Part shown: piece after piece, positions 1-6,735 of the stretch
Layout: every line of letters starts with the position of its first letter
Position numbering within the stretch: the first letter of the stretch is position 1
Assembly: GCA_964540855.1 (NCBI GenBank)
Contig: CAZIOI010000015.1
Span: forward strand, 1-13,571
From: CAZIOI01 sp964540855
GTDB taxonomy: Bacteria > Patescibacteriota > UBA1384 > DTJR01
DNA length: 13,571 nucleotides
Reading direction: 5' to 3'
The notes under the pieces: generated by a model
Seen by the model: the letters and a program-made list of their open reading frames with translations, nothing else
Database searches by the model: none
What the model was told of the DNA's origin: nothing
Position numbers and translations under genes: made by a program

Positions 1-231
1 ACCAAGCAGCGTGATGAGATGGTCTTTTTAGGACGCGAGCTCGGCGAGCACAAAGAAGTTTCCGAAAAAGTCGCCGCCGAAATAGATGTTGAAATCAGCA
101 AGATTGTCGGCGGTTGTGAAAAAACGACCAAGGAATTATTGACCAAAAACAAAAGCAAGCTTGAAAAGCTTGCCAAGACTCTGCTTGAGAAAGAAACGAT
201 AGATCGGGAAGAGTTGGAGAAGATTATTTAA
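1..231 (+). CDS. ftsH: FtsH ATP-dependent zinc metalloprotease, C-terminal fragment
   Basis: Partial gene entering from the left edge; the open frame runs from base 1 (TKQRDE then MVFLGREL) to TAA at 229-231, so the ATG at 19 is internal and not a start. FtsH is a membrane-bound AAA+ zinc protease that degrades misfolded membrane proteins and short-lived regulators. The visible part is the end of the M41 peptidase domain: the MVFLGREL-GE stretch, then helices matching the family pattern (SEKVAAEID, KELLTKNKSKLEKLAKTLLEKETIDREELEKII). The AAA domain and the HExxH zinc site lie outside the window. The protein stops right after the LLEKETID-EEL helix, so it lacks the variable tail found in many FtsH proteins. 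The next gene converges on it 11 bases downstream, with no convincing terminator between. Confidence 0.93.
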   Translation, partial: TKQRDEMVFLGRELGEHKEVSEKVAAEIDVEISKIVGGCEKTTKELLTKNKSKLEKLAKTLLEKETIDREELEKII

Positions 232-242
232 CATTTATCTTA

Positions 243-2336
243 TTAATCTGCCATCGTGTTTGATGGTAATAATAGACAATTGCCTTTACCGGTGTCTTTC
301 ATAAATTGATCCCTATTTTTCTTAACCATATTTACACCCTCAACGTCATATTGTGGCGAAGGAACATCTTCCCAGTCAAGTGATTTACGAAGTCTGATAC
401 TTTGACCATAAAGAATGATTGGTTTATGTATTTGCAAAATATATTTGCTATTACCAGAATTTGTAAAAGTCACTCCTAGGCTCTCTGGAATTTTTTGGGT
501 TTTTTGTGAAGGATAAGCCTTATAAACATTCCTCATATTATTAGTCCATTTTTCAAGTAAATTTGCGCCAGGGTCGGCTACGGCATAAACCATTATCTTG
601 TCTACATCATATGAGTTTGTAAAATCTTTTATCTGGTCGGATAAAATATTGTTAAACGAGATCTCAAAAGCCCCATCCCTTCGCTGAGTCTTGATTTTTT
701 GGCAATTATTCTTATCCGATAGCAGATAGACACAGATGTGAATTGTGCTATTTTTACCATTATCCACACTATTCCCGTTTATATTTTTATTGGATATGGC
801 GATGTTTCCTTTGACTACGATTGTGCTTTTTGCGCCGGTAGCTTGTGGATTTTGTGCTAAGATTTCGTTGAGTTGTTTTTGCAGGTCCCTTGTGGCATTT
901 AAATCGTACTTGAGATATTTTAGACCTGTGAGATCCTGATACCTTTGTTTTTCTAAGCTAACAGTGAAGTTTTTTTTGCTTATGTGATTAAAAAACGCCT
1001 TAATGTTTTTTATGTCTCCGCTGTAGGCAAACGCACTTGTGTAGTTCTCGATTTTGATCTGGCTTGTCAAATTGAGCCCTTTAGTAGTATCTTGAGGTGA
1101 AATTTTGTCAAAAGTGTCCAGTAGTTTTTGTTTTTCTTTTGCGAGCGTCTCTATATCACTTCTCGCAGTCGAAAGATTGGGGATTCTTTGCAGGACTTTG
1201 TCGCAACTGGCCAAAAGGGCACTTTCGTTATTTTTTAACTTTTTCTGATCTTTTGCCATATTTGCATATTGATTGTAGCTTTGCAGAATTTGTTTTCCAA
1301 AAGCACTGCCGCTTCCGTGTAGAGAGGAAACTTGCAATTCGCCTGATATATCTTTAATGATTTGTGTCGCCTGGGTTTGGTTGTAGGAGCCCAGATGCTT
1401 CTTTAAATGGTTTGCCGATTCGTTGGCGACCGAAGTCCAGCATTGTGCCACAGAGCTGGTGTTTTGTGTCGTGTAACCAGGTACGCTGGTTGGAACTGTT
1501 GTGCTTGGGGCGCTTCCACTCGATGGACCATTTTCTCCGGCGTAGTCGCTGTCGTTTGAAGATGCGCTGCTCGTTCCTCCTGACGATGAACCTGGGTTTG
1601 CCGCATCACCAATCGCTGGGTTAGCTGGATCTGTACCGCCAGATAATGTAGCCACAGTATTTGTCGATTCCCTTTTTAGGATCACCAAATCATTCAATTT
1701 TGTTCCTGCTGATGCATAGTCTACACTGTTTGGTCCTTCGCAACGAGATTTTAGCGAATCTATATTAACCACGCTCTTCATTTGCGTTGCGTCGCCGTTC
1801 TTCATTAGCTCAATAATCTGCTCAGAGGTTAAAACCTGTAATGTTTGCTCTTGCCCGTCACTAGTGTATTTGGCTCCTGTTAGAGCTGTTTTTACATTTC
1901 CTTTATTGTCTGCGGATCTCCAGTCGCCAGTATTAAATCCTTTAACACAAACGTGAGAGCATCGCCAACTCAACTGACCCATCTTATTAAGCCACGTTTT
2001 GTTTATCCCGACTCCATCTTCTACGGGAAGTTGTTTAAGGATGTCGGAGCTTGGGGGATAGTTATTTATAGCAACGAGCGCTCCTTCTTTGCATGTTTCA
2101 ACTATGCTCTCTCCGGTCTCCTTACCATCAGAGGTATAAAATGGCTTTGTAACTTTTCCGGTTGATTCTGATGATGTCGAATCTGCGGTCTCGGCTGAGA
2201 TCTGATTAAGTTTGCTAGAAACAGTCAATCCGACCGTAACGGAAAAAACACCGGCCATCGCAACAGCGATTGCCCAGCTAGCTAAATGCAAAACCCTCGG
2301 TGGATGTAGGTCCTTGCTGATTTCCCCTCCGATCAA
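243..2336 (-). CDS. Membrane-anchored extracytoplasmic protein of unknown family, 697 aa
   Basis: I do not recognise a family. One hydrophobic segment (about residues 18-41, WAIAVAMAGVFSVTVGLTV) follows a short N-terminus, so this is either an uncleaved signal anchor or a long signal peptide. The rest is hydrophilic and probably outside the cell. Residues 230-295 form a Gly/Ser/Pro/Thr-rich linker between an N-terminal part (45-229) and a C-terminal part (296-697). Nine cysteines (82, 126, 130, 199, 299, 378 and three later) suit disulfides in an exported protein. The motif YTSDG occurs twice (67-71 and 157-161), hinting at a degenerate internal repeat. Residues 355-412 are Lys/Gln-rich and probably helical. 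The start is TTG at 2334-2336, chosen because a good promoter ends just upstream; a shorter start at TTG codon 16 or ATG codon 27 would cut into the hydrophobic segment. It converges on ftsH and diverges from uvrD. Confidence 0.72.
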   Translation of the reverse strand: MIGGEISKDLHPPRVLHLASWAIAVAMAGVFSVTVGLTVSSKLNQISAETADSTSSESTGKVTKPFYTSDGKETGESIVETCKEGALVAINNYPPSSDILKQLPVEDGVGINKTWLNKMGQLSWRCSHVCVKGFNTGDWRSADNKGNVKTALTGAKYTSDGQEQTLQVLTSEQIIELMKNGDATQMKSVVNIDSLKSRCEGPNSVDYASAGTKLNDLVILKRESTNTVATLSGGTDPANPAIGDAANPGSSSGGTSSASSNDSDYAGENGPSSGSAPSTTVPTSVPGYTTQNTSSVAQCWTSVANESANHLKKHLGSYNQTQATQIIKDISGELQVSSLHGSGSAFGKQILQSYNQYANMAKDQKKLKNNESALLASCDKVLQRIPNLSTARSDIETLAKEKQKLLDTFDKISPQDTTKGLNLTSQIKIENYTSAFAYSGDIKNIKAFFNHISKKNFTVSLEKQRYQDLTGLKYLKYDLNATRDLQKQLNEILAQNPQATGAKSTIVVKGNIAISNKNINGNSVDNGKNSTIHICVYLLSDKNNCQKIKTQRRDGAFEISFNNILSDQIKDFTNSYDVDKIMVYAVADPGANLLEKWTNNMRNVYKAYPSQKTQKIPESLGVTFTNSGNSKYILQIHKPIILYGQSIRLRKSLDWEDVPSPQYDVEGVNMVKKNRDQFMKDTGKGNCLLLPSNTMAD

Positions 2337-2348
2337 TTAACTAGGTTA

Positions 2349-2377
2349 ATTTTATCTCCAACTTTCAATGGTGTAAA
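2349..2377 (-). promoter_or_regulatory. Sigma-70-type promoter of the 697-aa envelope gene
   Basis: On the minus strand, TTTACA (2377-2372, 5/6 to the -35 consensus) is followed after exactly 17 bases by TAAAAT (2354-2349, 5/6 to the -10 consensus). Transcription would begin near 2340-2342, leaving a leader of only about 4-6 nt before the TTG start. No Shine-Dalgarno sequence precedes that start. Confidence 0.6.
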
Positions 2378-2380
2378 GAC

Positions 2381-2389
2381 TGTGGTAAT
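2381..2389 (+). promoter_or_regulatory. Possible extended -10 element for the uvrD operon
   Basis: TGTGGTAAT is a TG-extended but imperfect -10 (GGTAAT, 4/6) ending 9 nt before the GTG start of uvrD. That would give a leaderless or nearly leaderless message. No acceptable -35 lies 16-18 bases upstream, and there is no Shine-Dalgarno site. It is the best candidate in the 62-bp divergent spacer, but weak. Confidence 0.3.
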
Positions 2390-2398
2390 TTTGGCTCT

Positions 2399-4264
2399 GT
2401 GGATATATTAAGCGGGCTAAATGATAAACAGCGCGAAGCAGTCTCTACAACCGAGGGACCGGTCTTGATATTGGCGGGGGCGGGGAGTGGCAAGACCAGA
2501 GCTCTAACACACAGAGTGGCGTATCTGATATTTGAAAAATCGGTTCATCCGCAAAATATCCTAGCCGTAACATTTACAAACAAAGCAGCATCGGAGATGG
2601 CGGGTAGAATAGGGAAAATATTGGGTTCTGAATTTAATGGAACCGTCAAATTGCCGTGGCTTGGGACATTCCACTCAATCTGTGTGAAGATTCTACGTAG
2701 GGAAATTCATCTGCTCGGTTTTAGTAGTAATTTTTCGATATTTGATCAATCGGATAGCTTACGCGCCGTTAAGAACTGTATGAGAGAACTCGATATAGAC
2801 GAGAAGCGTTATAATCCAAAATCCGTTCAATATTTCATCTCCGGTGCAAAAAACGAACTTTTAACCGCTAAACAATATAAACAATATGCAAGCGATTATT
2901 TTCAAGAAATTGTCGCAAAGGTATTTGAAAAATACGAAAAAACGTTGAAAAAATCGGATGCGCTTGATTTTGATGATTTGATTTTAAAGACGGTAGAGCT
3001 TTTTCAAAATCATAGCCAAGTTTTGGACAAATATCAGGATAAATTTAGATACATTTTAGTTGACGAGTATCAAGATACTAACCATGCCCAGTATATGTTT
3101 TTGCAGCTTTTAGCGAAAAAGTATCGCAACATATTTGTGATAGGGGATGACTGGCAATCGATCTACTCGTTTCGCGGCGCAAAATTCCAAAACATCTTGG
3201 ATTTTAAGAAGGACTATCCAGAAGCCAAAACAATATATTTAGAACAAAATTATCGCTCTCTCTCGCCGATCCTAGATGCTGCGCAAGGACTTATCGAAAA
3301 AAACGAATTGCGTTCGGACAAAAAAATTTTTTCATCGCGGGGTGGGGGAGCGCCGGTAATGGTGATAGAGTCGCCCGACAAAATTACCGAAATTAATTTT
3401 ATTTTGGATGAAATTGAAAGTTTGGTAGTCGGGGAGTCGCGAAAGTTAAGCGATTTTGTTGTTTTATACAGGATTAATTCGCAATCACGTCTCTTCGAGG
3501 AGGCGCTCCTGAAACGAGGCCTCCCCTATCGGCTTATCGGGGGAGTAAGATTTTATGAGCGAAAAGAAATAAAAGACATAGTCGCCTATCTTCGCTTAAT
3601 TTTAAATCCGTCAGATGAGATTTCCCTATCGCGGATAGTTAATTCCCCTGCTCGCGGCATCGGCGAAAAATCACTCGAAAAAATTTTGGAGGATCCGGAA
3701 GCAGCAAAGCAAACGAATAAAAAATTTGCCAAGTTTTGCGACATGATGGAGGGCTTAAGATCATCGTTTGATAACACTCCCCTCGCCGAACTGATTGATC
3801 GCGTTGTGACTAAGTCAGGATACAAGGAATTTCTATCCGATAAAACTATCGAAGCGGAGGCGAGGCTCGAGAATATAGAAGAGCTCAAAAATGCCGCCAG
3901 CGAATATTCAAGTTTGTCCGAGTTTTTACAGTCGGTCAGCCTGATTGCAGATATAGACAAGTATTCCTCACATGAAAACGCTTTAACACTGATGACTGTC
4001 CATTCAGCCAAAGGTCTCGAATTTCCGGTTGTTTTTATCAGTGGCATGGAAGAGGGTGTATTTCCCCACTCCAGAAGTGCCGAGGATCAGAGTGAACTTG
4101 AAGAAGAGCGCAGACTGTTGTATGTTGGAATGACGAGGGCTATGGACAGATTGTATTTGTGTTTTTCAAAAACAAGGTTTCTCTACGGAAGGATGGAGCT
4201 TTGCGTCCAATCCAGATTTATTGAAGAGCTTCCTGCCGGAAGTATTGATGTACTGGAAATATAA
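2399..4264 (+). CDS. uvrD: UvrD/PcrA-type superfamily 1 DNA helicase
   Basis: ATP-dependent 3'-5' DNA helicase of the UvrD/Rep/PcrA group, acting in excision and mismatch repair and in clearing blocked forks. All SF1A motifs are visible: Q motif LNDKQREAV (7-15), Walker A AGAGSGKT (26-33), Ia TFTNKAASEM, Ib GTFHSICVKILRRE, Walker B DEYQD (222-226), III GDDWQSIYSFRGA, IV LEQNYRS, V TVHSAKGLEFPVVF (His535) and VI LLYVGMTRA (Arg580). At 621 residues it is about 100 shorter than typical PcrA/UvrD and ends soon after motif VI, so the C-terminal tail that binds RNA polymerase or partners is missing. Motif III has Trp where GDDDQS is usual, a variant I believe occurs in other family members. The start is GTG at 2399, placing the Q motif at its normal distance. 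The stop overlaps the next start (TAATG), indicating translational coupling. Confidence 0.95.
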   Translation: MDILSGLNDKQREAVSTTEGPVLILAGAGSGKTRALTHRVAYLIFEKSVHPQNILAVTFTNKAASEMAGRIGKILGSEFNGTVKLPWLGTFHSICVKILRREIHLLGFSSNFSIFDQSDSLRAVKNCMRELDIDEKRYNPKSVQYFISGAKNELLTAKQYKQYASDYFQEIVAKVFEKYEKTLKKSDALDFDDLILKTVELFQNHSQVLDKYQDKFRYILVDEYQDTNHAQYMFLQLLAKKYRNIFVIGDDWQSIYSFRGAKFQNILDFKKDYPEAKTIYLEQNYRSLSPILDAAQGLIEKNELRSDKKIFSSRGGGAPVMVIESPDKITEINFILDEIESLVVGESRKLSDFVVLYRINSQSRLFEEALLKRGLPYRLIGGVRFYERKEIKDIVAYLRLILNPSDEISLSRIVNSPARGIGEKSLEKILEDPEAAKQTNKKFAKFCDMMEGLRSSFDNTPLAELIDRVVTKSGYKEFLSDKTIEAEARLENIEELKNAASEYSSLSEFLQSVSLIADIDKYSSHENALTLMTVHSAKGLEFPVVFISGMEEGVFPHSRSAEDQSELEEERRLLYVGMTRAMDRLYLCFSKTRFLYGRMELCVQSRFIEELPAGSIDVLEI

Positions 4265-5232
4265 TGAATAAAACTATCTTCAGATTAGTTTTGCTTATTG
4301 GGGTTGCTGCGGCCTCGTGGGGGCTGTTTTTCCCGAAAACCCAAGCCGGAGAAGACGCACCGATTACCGAGCAAGAATTGATAAAAATTGCCAAGACCAG
4401 GGCGAATTTCGCTTCTGACGATAAAATCACTCAACCTCAAGTAGTCTATCTTTTAGCCGGCATAAGCGGTCAGGCGAACGATATATTCTCGGATAGCAAA
4501 AAAGTAATTAACTTTTTTAGCCTTGGCAGTTTTGCAGGGCAGGTTCAGGTGATCTATGAAGCTCCTCTATACACTGTCTATGACGGCAAGAAAAATTACA
4601 CTATCAAAAGTTTCAAAGACTCTGTTGGGGGAATTTTATCAAAAGCGTCCGTTGAGCTTGCTAACGAGGACATAGTTGATCCTCCGGTTGATAGCCAGCC
4701 GGTCAAAGATACGATCAAAATTACAAGAGTGAGCCTAACTAAGATCGAAAGAACCGAGTCAATTGCCTACGAATCAAAAGAAGTTTTGGATAATACGCTC
4801 GAGAGAGGTTTGAAGAAAATAGATAATGCAGGCAAGGTCGGTCAGAGAAAATTAACTTATCAAGTTCGTCGCGAAGACGGTGTCGAAGTATCCAGAACTC
4901 TTGTTAGCAATGAAATTGTTGAAAAACCGGTTAACAAAGTGACCAGAATCGGAACAAAAGTGATAGTTTTGAGCTCGGTTCGTGGTTATGCGACAATATA
5001 TAATCCATCAAATTGTTCGGTCGTAAGCGCCAATTACAAAAAGGGTACAAATATTAGAATCACCAATTTGAAAAACGGTAATTCTGTCATTAAAGATGTT
5101 GACTGCACTTGGGGTGTGGCGACTGCACCCAGTGGTATCGTTCTTGATCTTTCAAAAAACGTTTTGGCGGAGATCAAATATGATGGTTCGGGTAAGGGAC
5201 CGTCGGTTCTAGTCGAGGAGCTAAAAAGATAA
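4264..5232 (+). CDS. Secreted DUF348-G5-RlpA-like cell-wall protein
   Basis: Exported protein related to YabE/RpfB-type cell-wall proteins. Residues 1-29 form a signal peptide or N-terminal anchor (hydrophobic core LVLLIGVAAASWGLFF, possible AxA-like site KTQA). Residues 101-147 fit a DUF348 module (VYDGKK, then SVGGILSKASVEL and DIVDPPVD). Residues 150-231 fit a G5 domain (ITRVSLTKIERTESIAYE to VNKVTRIGTK), a module associated with peptidoglycan or amino-sugar binding. Residues 239-305 resemble an RlpA/barwin-like double-psi beta barrel (RGYATIYNPSNCS, GTNIRITNLKNGNSVI, GIVLDLSKNVLAEI). Family knowledge says such barrels bind or cleave glycan strands; activity here is not shown. The ATG overlaps the uvrD stop and the TAA overlaps the rsmA start, so it is the middle gene of a coupled operon. 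A DUF348/G5 protein beside ksgA is also found in Bacillus (yabE) and Mycobacterium (rpfB). Confidence 0.85.
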   Translation: MNKTIFRLVLLIGVAAASWGLFFPKTQAGEDAPITEQELIKIAKTRANFASDDKITQPQVVYLLAGISGQANDIFSDSKKVINFFSLGSFAGQVQVIYEAPLYTVYDGKKNYTIKSFKDSVGGILSKASVELANEDIVDPPVDSQPVKDTIKITRVSLTKIERTESIAYESKEVLDNTLERGLKKIDNAGKVGQRKLTYQVRREDGVEVSRTLVSNEIVEKPVNKVTRIGTKVIVLSSVRGYATIYNPSNCSVVSANYKKGTNIRITNLKNGNSVIKDVDCTWGVATAPSGIVLDLSKNVLAEIKYDGSGKGPSVLVEELKR

Positions 5233-6068
5233 TGGTAGAGTTTAATCCGGCTAAGCCCTCGGATATAAAAGCGATGCTTGATCGAGACGGCGCAAACAAG
5301 TCGCTCGGTCAGCATTTTTTAACCAACGAAGACGTTGTGGTAAAAATGGTCGAGACTGCAAAGATTGGGTCGGACGATAGCGTGTTAGAGATTGGCCCGG
5401 GGCTTGGAGTGCTGACTAAAGCAATTTTAAACTCTTCGGTGAAAGAGCTGATTGCCTGCGAATTGGATCGCAAATTATTTTCAATTTTACAAAATCAATA
5501 CGGCAGTAATATAAAGCTTATCAACCAGAACGCTCTCACCTTGATTCCGCAACTGATTGTCAACAAACCGTTCAAGGTTGTTTCAAATCTCCCATACAAT
5601 ATCTCGTCATCGTCAATAATCTCTCTTTTGACAGTTTGCCCGACATTACCCGAAAAAATTGTTGTTATGGTTCAAAAAGAAGTAGCCGAGAGGATAATTG
5701 CACCTCCGCATGACTCAAACAGAGGAATTTTGACTGTTTTTGTAGAGCTTTTGGGAGAGGCAAAAATAACTCAAAAAGTTTCTGCCGGTCTTTTCTATCC
5801 TCCGCCGAAAGTCGAATCGGCTGTACTTTTGATAGATAATATAAAAGAAATTGATCTGCCCAGACTCAAAGTCTTCAAACTGATTAAAATGGCTTTTGCC
5901 AAAAAACGCAAAAAAATCAGAAATTCGCTATTTGCGACACTCAAAATCACAGGATCCGAAGCGAATGAGATCGCAAAAAAATCGGGTATTAGTCTGGAAA
6001 ATAGACCGGAAGAACTAAATCGAGATCAATGGTTCGGCTTACTCAAAGCCTTATTGGAACGTGTTTGA
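5232..6068 (+). CDS. rsmA: 16S rRNA (adenine1518-N6/adenine1519-N6)-dimethyltransferase RsmA (KsgA)
   Basis: SAM-dependent enzyme that dimethylates two adjacent adenines in helix 45 of 16S rRNA during late small-subunit assembly. Diagnostic motifs: SLGQHFLTNEDVV (24-36), SAM motif I VLEIGPGLGVLT (51-62), acidic motif II ACELDRKL, catalytic NLPYNISS (119-126), and PPPKVESAVLLI in the C-terminal half, followed by a basic helical region (FAKKRKKIRNSL). Length (278 aa) is normal. The motif III position reads NQNALTL, where the family usually has Asp before Ala (for example GDAL); this Asn could change SAM adenine contacts but probably does not abolish activity. The ATG overlaps the upstream stop (TAATG), with a GAGGAG sequence 11 bases before it. 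The TGA stop lies inside the 3' end of the convergent minus-strand gene, an 18-base tail-to-tail overlap. Confidence 0.96.
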   Translation: MVEFNPAKPSDIKAMLDRDGANKSLGQHFLTNEDVVVKMVETAKIGSDDSVLEIGPGLGVLTKAILNSSVKELIACELDRKLFSILQNQYGSNIKLINQNALTLIPQLIVNKPFKVVSNLPYNISSSSIISLLTVCPTLPEKIVVMVQKEVAERIIAPPHDSNRGILTVFVELLGEAKITQKVSAGLFYPPPKVESAVLLIDNIKEIDLPRLKVFKLIKMAFAKKRKKIRNSLFATLKITGSEANEIAKKSGISLENRPEELNRDQWFGLLKALLERV

Positions 6069-6698
6069 CAATAAACCGTAAAGTAGAGCGCCGCCAATAA
6101 TACCGCTTAAGTCTTTGCTTCCAGTTGAGCTGGCAAGTGTTATGGTGCCTGTGTCCCCTATTGTTATTCTGGCGAATAGGTTTGCCCCATACGCAAGGTC
6201 CCACGGGCTTTCATAATAACCCTGATAATTTGTACTCTGGCATTCGGGTCTGGGATAAATGCTTTCCATTATGACGCAATTTTTATACCAATCCTGATAA
6301 GAAGAAAACTGACCGTAATTACTGGCGGTATATCCGTTATTTTGCCAAAAATCCGCCGTAGAGTACGCCGAGCCGCTTTGACCGATGCCTGATCTAAGCC
6401 ATGGATTGTATAGGCTTGAATTAAGCCAATTTGGTGCTCTGCCGTTTGTACCGCAGAGATTTAGCGCGCTGTTTGGGTCCGCCCAAGTACCGTCCGCCAA
6501 TTGCATCCAATAACCATTATCAAGTTTTTTACAGGTTCCGACTTTGAAATTTGTGATGGACGTTTTTTGACCCATATAAATAAACGGGTTAGCGTCTTGA
6601 GTATTGCCACTCCAAGAGTTATCCCAACCCGCATAAACGATAACAGGTGTGCACGCGATAAGAGCAAAAGCTATAAACGCTAAAAATTTGCTTTTCAT
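6051..6698 (-). CDS. Small secreted Trp/Tyr/Asn-rich protein of unknown family, 215 aa
   Basis: Not recognised. The N-terminus is a clear export signal: MKSK, hydrophobic FLAFIAFALIA, then either signal peptidase I cleavage after VYA (residue 23) or lipoprotein processing at LIAC (Cys16); I favour the former. The mature part has four cysteines (56, 82, 141, 153), enough for two disulfides, and about nine Trp with many Tyr, Asn and Gly, for example NGYWMQLADGTW and WQNNGYTASNYGQFSSYQDW. The C-terminus is mildly hydrophobic and glycine-rich (LSGIIGGALLYGLL, 197-210), perhaps membrane- or partner-interacting. I start at ATG 6696-6698 rather than six codons upstream, because a TAGAAT box overlaps the upstream region and predicts transcription beginning at this ATG. 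It lies 25 bases after miaA on the same strand and its end overlaps rsmA. It may be an adhesin or surface component, but nothing proves this. Confidence 0.75.
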   Translation of the reverse strand: MKSKFLAFIAFALIACTPVIVYAGWDNSWSGNTQDANPFIYMGQKTSITNFKVGTCKKLDNGYWMQLADGTWADPNSALNLCGTNGRAPNWLNSSLYNPWLRSGIGQSGSAYSTADFWQNNGYTASNYGQFSSYQDWYKNCVIMESIYPRPECQSTNYQGYYESPWDLAYGANLFARITIGDTGTITLASSTGSKDLSGIIGGALLYGLLSNTFQ

Positions 6699-6706
6699 TA
6701 AGATTG

Positions 6707-6735
6707 ATTCTAGCAAAAATATTCTACTTGCACAA
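6707..6735 (-). promoter_or_regulatory. Leaderless-type promoter of the 215-aa secreted gene
   Basis: On the minus strand, TTGTGC (6735-6730) is followed after 17 bases by TAGAAT (6712-6707, 5/6) with an extended TGC immediately before it. Only 8 nt separate the -10 box from the ATG, so the transcript should start at or within a base or two of the start codon. The -35 part lies within the last codons of miaA. Confidence 0.55.

Noticed and set aside
253..268. Inverted repeat CCATC/GATGG between ftsH and the 697-aa gene as a terminator
   Set aside because: Only 5 bp, and followed by TAATAATAG rather than a T-run on either strand; it lies in the last codons of the minus-strand gene.
1097..1624. 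Open frames on the plus strand opposite the 697-aa gene
   Set aside because: They have no start context or family features and their codons mirror the Ser/Gly-rich minus-strand gene; treated as antisense shadows.
6051..6074. TTATTG/CAATAA inverted repeat at the rsmA convergence as a bidirectional terminator
   Set aside because: Six AT-rich base pairs with a 12-base loop and no T-tract; too weak to call.
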